Translations under genes and position numbers: made by a program
Origin: Gammaproteobacteria bacterium
GTDB lineage: Bacteria > Pseudomonadota > Gammaproteobacteria > Pseudomonadales > Azotimanducaceae
NCBI GenBank assembly: GCA_030425195.1
Contig: JAUIAV010000001.1
Span: 186,001 to 250,000 of the forward strand
Length of the DNA: 64,000 nucleotides
Direction of reading: 5' to 3'
In this document: positions 1-11,392 of the stretch, piece after piece
Layout of the letters: every line of letters begins with the position of its first letter
Position numbering within the stretch: the stretch's first letter is position 1
Notes under the pieces: model-generated
Databases searched by the model: none
Told to the model about the DNA's origin: nothing
What the model saw: only the letters and a program-made list of their open reading frames with translations

Positions 1-1
1 C

Positions 2-241
2 GCCGCTCTCTATGGCAGCGCGCCGTTGAATCCCTACGAATGGTGTCACAGACCCATTCTGGTCAGGGACCACAATACGACCCTCGGCGACGCCATCCGG
101 GCCATGAAAACACCTGTGGCCGAAGGGGACGTGATCGAGAACGACGTGGTTCTCATCTGGACGGGCACCCGGCGTATCATCACCGGCGCGGACATCCTGG
201 GCCGGCTGCTTACCGGCATCGGCGAGTCACCCCATGTCTGA
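2..241 (+). CDS. CBS-domain protein, C-terminal fragment
   Basis: The reading frame is open from the first bases of the window and ends in TGA at 239-241, so this is the 3' end of a gene that begins upstream. The visible 79 residues contain the run PILVRDHNTTLGDAIRAM followed by a strand-turn-helix ending ITGADILGRLL, which is the layout of a CBS (cystathionine-beta-synthase) repeat. Such domains bind adenine nucleotides and usually regulate a partner enzyme or channel. The gene is 16 bases upstream of a polyphosphate kinase on the same strand, so co-transcription is likely. The full domain content cannot be known from this fragment. Confidence 0.7.
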   Translation, partial: AALYGSAPLNPYEWCHRPILVRDHNTTLGDAIRAMKTPVAEGDVIENDVVLIWTGTRRIITGADILGRLLTGIGESPHV

Positions 242-257
242 GGTAAGGGACTGATGG

Positions 258-1172
258 ATGAAGAACGAAGTATGGTCTGACTACGTCATCGACACACTGG
301 AGGTCGAGGAGTCCAACGAACCGCTGGTGAACGCCCGCCCGTTGCCGGAAGGTGAAACCATCCGTCCTGAAACCGTCCGCCGCTATTTCGCCGAGAACGC
401 CTTTCCCTACGCGGAACGGATCGGCATCAAGGCCTACTACCGCCAGAAGCTGCGTCTGCAGGTCGAGCTGGTCAAGCTGCAGAACTGGGCAAAGGAGACC
501 GGCGCGCGCGTCGTGCTGATCTTCGAAGGGCGTGATGCCGCCGGCAAGGGCAGCACCATCAAGCGTTTTCTCGAGCATCTGAATCCCCGGGGAGCCCGGG
601 TGGTGGCGCTGGTCAAACCCACGGAGGAAGAGCGCGGCCAGTGGTATTTTCAGCGCTATGTGGATCATCTGCCCACCAGCGGCGAGATCGTTCTCTTCGA
701 TCGCTCCTGGTACAACCGCGCTGGCGTGGAGCGGGTCATGGGCTTCTGCACCGACGAGGAATACGACGAATTCGTCCGGCAGGCCCCGCAGTTCGAGTCC
801 ATGCTCGTCCGCAGCGGCATCACCATGATCAAGTTCTACCTGTCCGTCAGCCGGGAGGAGCAGCAGCGGAGAATCGAGGAGCGGCAGCAGAATCCTCTCA
901 AGCGCTGGAAGCTGTCACCCATCGACAGAGAGGCACAGGCCCGCTGGGATGCCTACACGGATGCCAAGGAAGCCACCTTCCGGCAGACGGATACGCCCGA
1001 GGCGCCCTGGGTGATCATCAAGGCGGAAGACAAGATGCGGGCGAGACTGCAGGCCATGCGCTACGTGCTCGATCAGTTCGACTACGAAGGCAAAGACCTG
1101 TCAGGCTGTACCGAACCGGATCCGCTGATCCTCGCACCGGTGGCAAAGCTCCGGGCATTCAGCGACGACTGA
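258..1172 (+). CDS. ppk2: Polyphosphate kinase 2 family protein (PPK2)
   Basis: This 304-residue protein has the P-loop kinase fold of PPK2 enzymes, which transfer phosphate between polyphosphate and nucleoside di- or monophosphates. The Walker A motif GRDAAGKGS lies at residues 91-99 and the Walker B region LFDRSWYNR at about 146-154. The lid region carries the Arg-rich run ERQQNPLKRWKLS typical of the family. Length and single-domain layout fit a one-domain PPK2; which nucleotide it prefers cannot be read from the sequence alone. A second ATG lies five bases upstream in another frame, but the start at 258 is the one that leads into the conserved frame. It follows the CBS-domain gene and probably shares its transcript. 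Confidence 0.95.
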   Translation: MKNEVWSDYVIDTLEVEESNEPLVNARPLPEGETIRPETVRRYFAENAFPYAERIGIKAYYRQKLRLQVELVKLQNWAKETGARVVLIFEGRDAAGKGSTIKRFLEHLNPRGARVVALVKPTEEERGQWYFQRYVDHLPTSGEIVLFDRSWYNRAGVERVMGFCTDEEYDEFVRQAPQFESMLVRSGITMIKFYLSVSREEQQRRIEERQQNPLKRWKLSPIDREAQARWDAYTDAKEATFRQTDTPEAPWVIIKAEDKMRARLQAMRYVLDQFDYEGKDLSGCTEPDPLILAPVAKLRAFSDD

Positions 1173-1201
1173 ACGGCACCATCGAACACGGGGAGACGAA
1201 G

Positions 1202-2152
1202 ATGGCTTTCACGAAAGGACTGCACGATCTTGGAAACGGCGCCTGGGCCTACCTGCAGCCGGACGGTTCATGGGGCTGGTCGAACGCCGGTCTGGTGGTT
1301 GATGGGGAAGCGTCGCTGCTGGTGGACACGCTGTTCGATGAACACCTCACCGGCGAGATGCTGAATTCCATGAAAGCGGCGACCGGAATCGGCGGCAGCG
1401 AGGTCACCACACTGGTCAACACCCACGCCAACGGCGATCACTGCTACGGCAACGGCCTGTGTACCAGCGCCGAGATCATCGCTTCTGAAGCCAGCGCACG
1501 GGAGATGGACGAGGTGCCGCCTGAGATGCTCGCGCAGTTCGTGGCCGCGGCTGCCGACATGGGCGAACTCGGCGACTACTTCATGCACTGCTTCGGCGCC
1601 TTCGACTTCAACGGTATCCACATGCGCAAGCCGACGCGGACGTTTTCCGGGGAGATCGACATTCCGGTCGGTGACCGGACCGTCCGTCTCATCGAAGTCG
1701 GGCCGGCCCATACGGGCGGCGACGTGCTGGCCTGGGTGCCGGACGATCGTGTGGTCTACACCGGCGACATACTCTTCATCGACGGCACGCCGATCATGTG
1801 GGCCGGCCCGGTCGCGAACTGGATCCGGGCCTGTGACCGCATCATCGAGCTGGGTGCCGAGACGATCGTGCCGGGACATGGACCGCTCACGGACGCCGCC
1901 GGCGTTCGCGCCATGCGGGACTATCTCGTCTACATCGACGCCGAAGCCAGAAAACGTTTCGACGCCGGAATGAGTCCCCGGGATGCCGCCTTCGACATCG
2001 CGCTCGGTGACTACGCCGCCTGGGGCGATGCCGAGCGCATCGGTGTGAACGTGCATACGCTGTACCGGGAATATTCGGGCGAATCCACAGGAGCGGACAC
2101 GGCCACCCTGTTCGGCCTGATGGCAGAGCTGCACAAGGCGAATCGGGCATGA
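1202..2152 (+). CDS. MBL-fold metallo-hydrolase
   Basis: A 316-residue metallo-beta-lactamase-fold protein. Metal-binding elements are visible: THANGDH at residues 74-80, GPAH at 167-170, TGD at 187-189 and PGHG at 224-227. The first motif reads H-x-N-x-D-H rather than the usual H-x-H-x-D-H, so one zinc ligand is replaced by Asn. There is no signal peptide, so it is probably cytoplasmic. The ATG at 1202 is preceded by GGGGAGACGAAG. Its stop overlaps the start of the next gene (ATGA), so the two are translationally coupled and likely act on related compounds. The substrate is unknown. Confidence 0.88.
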   Translation: MAFTKGLHDLGNGAWAYLQPDGSWGWSNAGLVVDGEASLLVDTLFDEHLTGEMLNSMKAATGIGGSEVTTLVNTHANGDHCYGNGLCTSAEIIASEASAREMDEVPPEMLAQFVAAAADMGELGDYFMHCFGAFDFNGIHMRKPTRTFSGEIDIPVGDRTVRLIEVGPAHTGGDVLAWVPDDRVVYTGDILFIDGTPIMWAGPVANWIRACDRIIELGAETIVPGHGPLTDAAGVRAMRDYLVYIDAEARKRFDAGMSPRDAAFDIALGDYAAWGDAERIGVNVHTLYREYSGESTGADTATLFGLMAELHKANRA

Positions 2153-3564
2153 CACGACGGTTGCTTCAGAACGCCATCCTCGTGAGCGTGGACCCGGCCA
2201 TCGGCAACCTGCACCGGGCGGATCTGCTGATGGAGGACGGACGCATCGCGGCGATAGGCCAGGATCTGGGGGTGACGGATGCGGAAATCTTCGATGCCAG
2301 CGGCTACATCGCCTCGCCGGGCTTCGTGGACACGCATCACCACGTCTGGCAGAGCGCCATCCGGGCGCTGACCGCCGACTGGAGCCTGGCGGACTATTTT
2401 GCCGGTATCCGCGTGGTCACCGCCGCTCACTTCCGCGCGGAGGACATGTACGCGGCCAATCGGCATGGTCTGCTCGAGGCGCTCCACGCCGGGGTCACCA
2501 CCACCGCCGATTACTGTCACAACCTGATCACGCCGGATCACGCCGAGGAAGCCCTCCGCGGCACCCGCGAGTCAGGCGCCCGTGTGATCTGGTGCTACGG
2601 CTTCAATGTTCCGCCGACGGTCGAAACACCGTTCGCCGACACCGCAGCCCGGGTGCGCCATCTGCACGACCTCGCCGGGCGCCACTTCGCTTCCCGGGAG
2701 GGCCGTGTGTCGCTGGGTGTTTCGCCGGAAGAGGAGGGACTCTGGGCAGGCGACCGCGAGCGCGGCCGGTCCCAGTTCCAGGCCGCAAGGGAGTGCGGCG
2801 CCCGCGTCTTCTGGCACTGCAACTCGACGATGGGGCTTGCCGACCGGGCCCTCAGCCGTGATGTCACCATCGCCGCAGACCTGGGTGTGCTGGGTCCGGA
2901 AACCACGCTGGTGCACATGGGCTGGTCACATCCGGACGAGTGGTCCCGCGCGGCCGATGCCGGGGCCGCGTTCAGCTTCACGCCGGAGACCGAATTGCAG
3001 ATGGGCATGGCCTGGCCCAATGTCACCCGGGCCGAACGGCTCGGCATTCCGTTCGGGCTGGGCATCGACATCATCTCCAACAACAGCGCTGATCTCCGCT
3101 CGACCCTGCGCCTGATGCTGCAGGCTGAGCGTGGGCGGCTCTGGGAGGAAGCGGGCGTCGACGGGATATCCCGGTCCGGGACGGACGTCAGCTGTGCACA
3201 GGCCCTCCACTGGGGGACGCTCGGCGGTGCCACCGCCCTGGGTCTGGACGACCGGATCGGTTCGCTGACACCGGGCAAGCAGGCCGACATACTGCTGCAC
3301 GACACCCGTCATCTGACCATGGTTGGATTCGACCGTACCCAGCTCGAAGGCGCGCTTGTGCTGCACGGGACGCCGGAAAACCTGCGTCACGTGCTGGTGG
3401 AGGGTGAATTCGTGAAACAGGATGGCGAGGTACGGGGAGCCCGGGCTTCCAGCCAAGCGCTCGCGGCCACCAGTGAGCACGTCTGGCGGTCGCTGGACGC
3501 GCTCGGAGGACCAGCCGCGGCGCTCGCCGCCGGTCACCAGGTGCTGGCGGCTATCCGCGGCTAG
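2149..3564 (+). CDS. Amidohydrolase-superfamily deaminase/hydrolase
   Basis: A 471-residue metal-dependent hydrolase of the cytosine deaminase / S-adenosylhomocysteine deaminase type. It has the N- and C-terminal composite beta-sandwich around a TIM barrel. The DTHHH metal motif is at 61-65, HCN lies near 224, LVHMG follows, and the catalytic Asp sits in GLGIDIISNN. The C terminus ends with the typical GSLTPGKQADILL run. The family removes amino or chloride groups from heterocycles; the exact substrate is not visible. The ATG overlaps the upstream stop by four bases. It forms an operon with the MBL-fold hydrolase. Confidence 0.9.
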   Translation: MTRRLLQNAILVSVDPAIGNLHRADLLMEDGRIAAIGQDLGVTDAEIFDASGYIASPGFVDTHHHVWQSAIRALTADWSLADYFAGIRVVTAAHFRAEDMYAANRHGLLEALHAGVTTTADYCHNLITPDHAEEALRGTRESGARVIWCYGFNVPPTVETPFADTAARVRHLHDLAGRHFASREGRVSLGVSPEEEGLWAGDRERGRSQFQAARECGARVFWHCNSTMGLADRALSRDVTIAADLGVLGPETTLVHMGWSHPDEWSRAADAGAAFSFTPETELQMGMAWPNVTRAERLGIPFGLGIDIISNNSADLRSTLRLMLQAERGRLWEEAGVDGISRSGTDVSCAQALHWGTLGGATALGLDDRIGSLTPGKQADILLHDTRHLTMVGFDRTQLEGALVLHGTPENLRHVLVEGEFVKQDGEVRGARASSQALAATSEHVWRSLDALGGPAAALAAGHQVLAAIRG

Positions 3565-3574
3565 CTGCCGGTCT

Positions 3575-4573
3575 TCATCCGTCGGCCAGCCGTACCAGCA
3601 TCTTGCCCGTGTTTTCTCCGTGCAGCAGGCCGATCAGCGCCGCCGGGGCGTTCTCGATGCCTTCCATGACCGTTTCCTGATACTTCATCCGGCCCTCACG
3701 CATCCACTGCCGCATGTCCGCAAGAAACTGATCACGAAGGTGATTGAACTCGTAGACCACGAATCCTTTCATCGTCACCCGGTTATAGATCATGTTGGAT
3801 AGCGTGGTCACCCCTTCAGACCGGGCGCCTTTATTGTTGTAAGCGGAAATCATGCCGCAGACGGGGATCCTGCCGAGCGGCCGCATCTGCCCGCAGGCGG
3901 CATCCAGGTGCGCACCGCCCACGTTCTCGAAGTACACGTCGATGCCGTCCGGCAGACCTCTGTGCAGTTCTTTCGAAATGCTGCTGGTCTTGTAATTGAA
4001 GGCGTAGTCGATACCCAGCTCGTTCAGGAGATAGTCCACCTTCGCGTCCGACCCGCAGCTGCCGGCGACCCTGCAGTTCCGGATCTTGGCGATCTGACAG
4101 GCGACGGATCCCACCGCACCGGCAGCAGCCGACACGAAGACGTTTTCCCCGTCTTTCAGCTCACCGGTGACGAGCAGACCGCCGTAGGCGGTGAGGCCGG
4201 TGCCGCCGAGAATGTGCAGGTGCGTCGTCAGCGCCTCATCCTCCGGAGTGATCAGGGCGAGATCCGAGCCATCCGAGACGTGATACTCTCGAAATCCGGA
4301 CCGGTGCATGACATAGGCGCCGACGGGAAAGCTCTCAGACTCACTCTGAAGCACCTTGCCGATGGCGCCGCCGGGCATCGCCGTATCGAGCGGCGTCTGT
4401 CCGTTGGAGAGCGCCGGGCGCATGGCAGGATCCACGGACATGTAGAGGTTCTGAACCACGATATCCGACGGTTCCGGCGTCAGCGTCGCCGCCACCAGGG
4501 CAAAGTTTTCCGGCACAGGCATGCCGTCGGGGCGGGACGTGAGATGAATCTCGCGGTTGAGCAGTTCTGTCAT
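3575..4573 (-). CDS. NADP-dependent zinc-free MDR oxidoreductase (CurA/PTGR-like)
   Basis: A 332-residue medium-chain reductase without the zinc-site cysteines. It shows MSVDPAMRP near the N terminus and the nucleotide-binding run VSAAAGAVGSVACQIAK, as in leukotriene B4 12-hydroxydehydrogenase, 2-alkenal reductase and CurA. These enzymes reduce activated carbon-carbon double bonds with NADPH. The chosen ATG (complement of 4571-4573) has GGAGGT a few bases upstream. The frame stays open further upstream, but that extension has low-complexity composition and runs into the divergent exporter gene. It is divergent from the MATE gene, which would fit export and reduction of the same toxic compounds (inference). 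Confidence 0.9.
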   Translation of the reverse strand: MTELLNREIHLTSRPDGMPVPENFALVAATLTPEPSDIVVQNLYMSVDPAMRPALSNGQTPLDTAMPGGAIGKVLQSESESFPVGAYVMHRSGFREYHVSDGSDLALITPEDEALTTHLHILGGTGLTAYGGLLVTGELKDGENVFVSAAAGAVGSVACQIAKIRNCRVAGSCGSDAKVDYLLNELGIDYAFNYKTSSISKELHRGLPDGIDVYFENVGGAHLDAACGQMRPLGRIPVCGMISAYNNKGARSEGVTTLSNMIYNRVTMKGFVVYEFNHLRDQFLADMRQWMREGRMKYQETVMEGIENAPAALIGLLHGENTGKMLVRLADG

Positions 4574-4645
4574 GACTGACCTCCGTTTCTTATGATGGTA
4601 ACAGGCACGGGTTGGCGTTGGGATGCATGGGCTGAACGGCTGATC

Positions 4646-6019
4646 ATGAATGGGGATACCGATACAGCGCTGGCCGCGATCGCCAGTGAGGCGAAGCAGA
4701 ATGTCAGGCTGCTCGGGCCGCTGGCGATCACCCAGCTGGCTTCCACCGCCATCGGGATCACGAGCATTCTCTACATGGGCTGGTCGGGTGCGGACATTCT
4801 CGCTGCCGGCACCCTGGCCCTGCACTTCTTTGTTTTCTTCAACGTTTTTTCGGGCGGGCTCCTGACCGCGGCCTCACCACTGCTGGCGCACAGTTTCGGC
4901 GCAGGTGCCGGCGACCGGGCACGGCAGATCGCCGGGCAGAGTATCGTGCTGGCGATGACCGTCGCCGTGATCGGCACCCTGATCACCTGGCACACGAGCG
5001 GATTTCTCATGCTGATGGGCCAGCCCGCATCCGTCGCCCTCGCCGCGGATGACTTCGCCAGAGCAAACTCGCTGAGTTTTCTGCCTGCCAGCCTGGTGCT
5101 GGTCCTGCGGAACTACGCTGCTGCAGCAGGTCACCCGCGCTTCGGACTCATCGCCATCCTGCTGGGAATCGCCGTCAACGCCGTCGTCGGCTACGGTGTG
5201 ATGTTCGGCGCGTTCGGATTGCCCGAGCTCGGTCTGCTCGGGCTGGGTCTGTCGGTCACCGGAGCGAATGTGCTCATGTTCCTGATCATTCTCATCATGA
5301 TCCAGCGGGTAGACGGCCTGCGGATCCGTCTTCCGGACCTGGGCTTCGGACCGTTCACCCGGCAGATCATCCGGCTCGGCTGGCCCATGGGGCTTTCCGG
5401 TCTGGGTTCCGTCGGCACTTTCGTTGCCGCGACATTCGCCATCGCCGCCATGGGCACCACCCAGGTGGCTGCCCATGCCATCGCGCTTCAGGCTCAGAAT
5501 GTCGGCTTTGCACTGCTGTGGGGTGGCGCTCAGGCGACCACCATCCGGATGGGCTGGGCCACCGGCGCCGGACTGCAACAGGCGACGGAAACCGCCGCCT
5601 GGACGGGCGTCGGCACCGCCGTGGCCACGGCGCTGATTCTGTGCCTCGCAATCGCCCTGTTCCGGGAGCCCATCATCGGCCTGTTCTTGGACACCACCAT
5701 CGCGGCCAATTCCGCCACGATTTCCGCAGCCGTCGTCGTCATGCTGGCGGTGGCCGTCTACCAGCTGGCCAGCGGACCCATGCTGGTCGCGACCTCTGCC
5801 CTGCGCGGCCTCCGGGACACCAGGATCCCTTTCATGGTCAGCCTGACCGGATACTGGCTGTTCGGCGGTACGTTCGCCTTCGGCCTTTCCTTCGGTGCCG
5901 GCCTGCAGGCCGCAGGAATCTGGTACGGTCTCTTCGCAGGCGTGCTGATCGCGGCAACGGTACTGTTCCTGCGCCTCCGTGCGCTGCTGCCGCGGGCGCT
6001 GGAGCTGACTGCAGACTGA
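4646..6019 (+). CDS. MATE family efflux transporter
   Basis: A polytopic inner-membrane protein of about 457 residues with twelve predicted hydrophobic segments in two related halves. This is the layout of multidrug and toxin extrusion (MATE/NorM) transporters, which expel cationic compounds using a sodium or proton gradient. The second half contains MGLSGLGSVG and the TTQVAAHAIALQ run typical of the family. The frame also allows an ATG at 4592, which adds 18 residues, but that start lies only 18 bases from the divergent oxidoreductase start and leaves no promoter room. The ATG at 4646 is therefore preferred; neither has a strong ribosome binding site. Confidence 0.9.
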   Translation: MNGDTDTALAAIASEAKQNVRLLGPLAITQLASTAIGITSILYMGWSGADILAAGTLALHFFVFFNVFSGGLLTAASPLLAHSFGAGAGDRARQIAGQSIVLAMTVAVIGTLITWHTSGFLMLMGQPASVALAADDFARANSLSFLPASLVLVLRNYAAAAGHPRFGLIAILLGIAVNAVVGYGVMFGAFGLPELGLLGLGLSVTGANVLMFLIILIMIQRVDGLRIRLPDLGFGPFTRQIIRLGWPMGLSGLGSVGTFVAATFAIAAMGTTQVAAHAIALQAQNVGFALLWGGAQATTIRMGWATGAGLQQATETAAWTGVGTAVATALILCLAIALFREPIIGLFLDTTIAANSATISAAVVVMLAVAVYQLASGPMLVATSALRGLRDTRIPFMVSLTGYWLFGGTFAFGLSFGAGLQAAGIWYGLFAGVLIAATVLFLRLRALLPRALELTAD

Positions 6020-6127
6020 CTGGAGGGTACGGCACAACTACGTGGAAGTCTGGAGTTGCGCCCGGCAGCGGAACCCGGCTAAGTAGCTGCTCTGAACACC
6101 GTTCACTCTCAACGGAAGAGGCACATC

Positions 6128-6964
6128 ATGATATCCGTCGCTCGTCTCGTCGGACTCATCGTCGCATCCATCGGCTGCATGGCCGCGCATGCGGACAAGC
6201 CCGTGTACGGAGACACCTTCACCATCGGGATCGGCGGCATGCTGGGCGAAGCCGATTCCACCTTCCGCTCCACCCGAGATGGCCGTCCGCCGGTGGATCT
6301 CGACATGAACGACCTGGACATGGACGAGGAGGCGTCGAGCGTCTGGGGCAGCCTGACCTGGCAGTTCGCAGACAGCTGGGGTATTTCCGCCTCATATTCC
6401 GGATTTGAATCGGACGGAACGGTATCGGCGTCGGAGGGAGGAAACTTCGGGGACGTGGAGTGGGAAGTGAACACCTTCCTGGACTCCGACCTGTCTCTGG
6501 ATCTGTACATCATCGACCTGCACTGGGATTTCATCCGAACCGAGCGGACCAATGTCGGTATCGGCCTGGGTCTGCATATCGCCGATCTGGAGGCCAGCAT
6601 CGGGGCAACCATCACGGCAGACATCGATGGACAACCGGTGGATCCGCCCCTCGATCTCGGCACCGACACCGCTGCGGTAACGGCACCCCTGCCGAACGTG
6701 ATCCTCCGGGCCGGGCATCGGTTCGGCGACAGCTGGTACCTGGGCGGTACTGTCGGATACTTCACGCTGAACGTCGACGACATCGATGGTGAGCTGATAT
6801 CTCTGCGGGGCTCGCTGGAATGGCGGCCGGGCGGCGGCGCCTTCGGCGCAGGTCTCGGCTATCAGTTCGTGGATGTGGACGTCGAGGATTCCGGAGGCAG
6901 CAGAACCAAGGAGTACGACATCCAGTTCTACGGCCCGATCCTGTTCCTCCAGGTGGGATTCTGA
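6128..6964 (+). CDS. Outer-membrane beta-barrel protein (paralogue 1)
   Basis: A 278-residue exported protein with a signal peptide that probably ends after AHA near residue 21. The rest is made of alternating short strands rich in aromatic and glycine residues, and it ends in Phe (FLQVGF), as outer-membrane barrels do. GGAAGAGG lies just before the ATG. It is closely similar over its whole length to the protein encoded at 10506-11345: both carry TWQFADSWGIS, SLDLYIIDLHW and YGPILFL. It is not confidently assigned to a named family, though the size is in the range of small 8-stranded barrels. The epimerase gene begins two bases after the stop. Confidence 0.8.
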   Translation: MISVARLVGLIVASIGCMAAHADKPVYGDTFTIGIGGMLGEADSTFRSTRDGRPPVDLDMNDLDMDEEASSVWGSLTWQFADSWGISASYSGFESDGTVSASEGGNFGDVEWEVNTFLDSDLSLDLYIIDLHWDFIRTERTNVGIGLGLHIADLEASIGATITADIDGQPVDPPLDLGTDTAAVTAPLPNVILRAGHRFGDSWYLGGTVGYFTLNVDDIDGELISLRGSLEWRPGGGAFGAGLGYQFVDVDVEDSGGSRTKEYDIQFYGPILFLQVGF

Positions 6965-6965
6965 C

Positions 6966-8024
6966 ATGGCACCAATACCCGGAGGAGGAACAGTTGCAGT
7001 GACCGGTGCCGCCGGATTCATCGGCGGCTGGGTGGTGCGGAACCTGCTGGACAAGGGCTATCGCGTGCGGGCCTGTGTGCGGGACACGGAAGATCCGGAG
7101 CGCACGGAGTTTCTCAGAGCCATGCCGGGCCATGTCTCCGGACGCCTCACTCTGCACGCGGCGGACCTGGACGATGCAGGCTGCTTCGACGACATCTTCG
7201 CAGGCTGCCACGGCGTCTGCCACGTCTCTCACGTCACCGACTACAACGATGCCGACTACGTGCGCCGGGTCTGCGATCACATCATCGGGAGCATCAACGA
7301 TTCCGGCACCGTCAGCCGAGTGATCGTGACTTCCAGCATCGCCGCCATTCTGACCGAAGGGGACATCCACGAGCTGGTGCGGCGACCGGTTCTGTATGAG
7401 GACCGGAACCCTGACGAAAACAGCCCCAAACGCACGCCGGAACGCGGACACGGCTATGCGATCGGGAAACTCATCGCCCAGCGGGCGTTCTCAGACGCCG
7501 CCGCCGAACACGGCGGCTGGGATGCCATCACGGTCTGCCCCGCGGACAACGTGGGACCGATCCAGTCGAAGCACCAGAAGAACATGGGGCCCTGGCAGCA
7601 CATCATCGAAGGCATGCTCACCGGCAGCTACCCCCAGACGGGCGCCTACCGGCCCTGGATGACGGTGGACGTACGCGACGACGCCGAGTGTCACGTGCGT
7701 CTGCTGTCGAGCACGGCGGTCCGGAACGGCGAACGCTACATCGCCTGGTCCACGGACACCCGGAACGTGGAAGACGTATGCGCGAGCATCGATCGCCTGC
7801 TGCCGGAGCTCCGGCACGACGCACCGGAAGTGACCGACGACTTTCCCGATCACGTGAAAGCCCGGGAGGCTGAGCTACGCGCCATCTGGGCGGGGTGTGA
7901 GCTGCGTAACGACCGGGTCCGTGCCGCCACCGGCGTCGAGTTCCGCGATCTGGATGCCTCAATCCGGGATTGCGTGGAGTCCCTGCTGTCCATCGGTGCA
8001 GTGGTGCCGAGACAGAAGGCCTGA
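6966..8024 (+). CDS. NAD-dependent epimerase/dehydratase (DFR-like extended SDR)
   Basis: A 352-residue extended short-chain dehydrogenase. The nucleotide-binding motif TGAAGFIG occurs near residue 13 and the catalytic YAIGK (YxxxK) in the middle. The overall pattern VTSSIAAI...YAIGK...PADNVGP resembles dihydroflavonol 4-reductase and cinnamoyl-CoA reductase relatives, which reduce carbonyl groups on larger substrates. The substrate cannot be assigned. The ATG follows the stop of the outer-membrane protein by one base, so the two are probably co-transcribed. A GGAGGAGGA run inside the first codons could mimic a ribosome binding site, but a start after it would delete the first beta strand of the Rossmann fold. 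Confidence 0.85.
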   Translation: MAPIPGGGTVAVTGAAGFIGGWVVRNLLDKGYRVRACVRDTEDPERTEFLRAMPGHVSGRLTLHAADLDDAGCFDDIFAGCHGVCHVSHVTDYNDADYVRRVCDHIIGSINDSGTVSRVIVTSSIAAILTEGDIHELVRRPVLYEDRNPDENSPKRTPERGHGYAIGKLIAQRAFSDAAAEHGGWDAITVCPADNVGPIQSKHQKNMGPWQHIIEGMLTGSYPQTGAYRPWMTVDVRDDAECHVRLLSSTAVRNGERYIAWSTDTRNVEDVCASIDRLLPELRHDAPEVTDDFPDHVKAREAELRAIWAGCELRNDRVRAATGVEFRDLDASIRDCVESLLSIGAVVPRQKA

Positions 8025-8047
8025 ACGGCGCCTGTTCATAGACAGAC

Positions 8048-8073
8048 TCGATTGATGTCATAAAAACAATCGA
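8048..8073 (+). promoter_or_regulatory. Inverted repeat in the katG upstream region (possible OxyR/LysR-type site)
   Basis: TCGATTG at 8048-8054 and its exact complement CAATCGA at 8067-8073 are separated by 12 bases in a short AT-rich island, 112 bases upstream of katG. The ATTG-N12-CAAT arrangement is compatible with a LysR-type regulator such as OxyR, the usual activator of katG. The assignment to OxyR is inference. Confidence 0.4.
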
Positions 8074-8139
8074 TTTCCTAAATTAACGTCCGGGCTGCAG
8101 AGTGAACCGATCCCGCAGGCTCGGCGGTTCTGACCCTGA

Positions 8140-10347
<2,208 letters not shown>

Positions 10348-10359
10348 ACCCTCCTGCTT

Positions 10360-10388
10360 CCCCACGCAGTCGATCCTGCTGCGTGGGG
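10360..10388 (+). terminator. Hairpin after katG
   Basis: CCCCACGCAG (10360-10369) and CTGCGTGGGG (10379-10388) form a perfect 10-bp stem with a nine-base loop, starting 12 bases after the katG stop. There is no U-rich tail, so termination may be incomplete or need Rho. Confidence 0.55.
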
Positions 10389-10505
10389 TGCAGCGCCGTC
10401 CGCGCTTTCCTGGCGCTCCGGAGGAGTGGGAATCGACTGGAGTTCTTGGCTATGCAGTCGGATTCAGGGATGATGCCCGCTCCAACGACGAACACCGCAG
10501 ACAGA

Positions 10506-11345
10506 ATGATGAAACCCGCCACCCGGCATCTGGTGGCCGCCGCCGTACTGCTCCTCTCCGGCACGGTCCACGCCGAGAGACCCGCCTTCGGAGATACGCT
10601 GACGATCGGGTTCGGAGGCATGAATCACTATGCCGATTCCACCTTCCGCTCGACGACCGACGGGCGTCCACCCATCAACCTGGATATGGACGATCTGGGA
10701 ATGGATCAGCGGGTGACGACGATCTGGGCCGGCGTGACCTGGCAGTTCGCGGACAGCTGGGGCATTTCCGCCAACTATGCGACCTTCGATTCCGACGGGG
10801 AAATCTCGGCCGACAAGAACGGCAATTTCGGTGACATCGCGTGGCAGGTCAACGCGCGGCTGGAATCCGACATGTCCCTGGACCTTTACATCATCGACCT
10901 GCACTGGAACTTCATCAATTCCGACAGAACCAGCATCGGCGCCGGTGTCGGGGTGCACATCGCCGACTTCGAAGCCAACATCAGCGCAACGGCCACGGGA
11001 GAACTCAACGGTTCGCCCATCACGTCGCCCGTTGATCTCGGCAGTGAAACCGCGGGTATCACGGCGCCGATGCCGAACGTGTTCCTGCGGGCCAGTCACC
11101 GCTTCGCGGAGAACTGGGTGATCACCGGCACCGCGGGCTATTTCAGCCTCGAGTACGATGACGTGGAAGGCGACCTGATCTCCGCCCGGGCAGCGCTGAA
11201 GTGGCGTCCCGGCGGCGGCAGGTTCGGCGGCGGTCTGGGGTATCAGTACGTAAGCATCGACGTGACCGATGCCGGCGGCAGCAAGACGGAGACCTACGAC
11301 ATCCAGATGTATGGTCCGATTCTGTTTCTCGAGATTGGTTTCTGA
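10506..11345 (+). CDS. Outer-membrane beta-barrel protein (paralogue 2)
   Basis: A 279-residue exported protein whose signal peptide ends with TVHA near residue 22-23. The mature part and the C-terminal Phe (FLEIGF) mirror the protein at 6128-6964; shared runs include TWQFADSWGIS and YGPILFL. Two consecutive ATG codons (10506, 10509) can start it, and the frame is open further upstream to an ATG at 10452, but only the later starts give a compact signal peptide. No strong ribosome binding site is visible. The two copies flank an epimerase and katG, which suggests a local duplication. The function is unknown; a small channel or a surface-exposed barrel is likely. Confidence 0.8.
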   Translation: MMKPATRHLVAAAVLLLSGTVHAERPAFGDTLTIGFGGMNHYADSTFRSTTDGRPPINLDMDDLGMDQRVTTIWAGVTWQFADSWGISANYATFDSDGEISADKNGNFGDIAWQVNARLESDMSLDLYIIDLHWNFINSDRTSIGAGVGVHIADFEANISATATGELNGSPITSPVDLGSETAGITAPMPNVFLRASHRFAENWVITGTAGYFSLEYDDVEGDLISARAALKWRPGGGRFGGGLGYQYVSIDVTDAGGSKTETYDIQMYGPILFLEIGF

Positions 11346-11392
11346 GCGGAGCACGACCCGGCGCGGTTTTCGGCAACGAGGAGAGTTGAATC

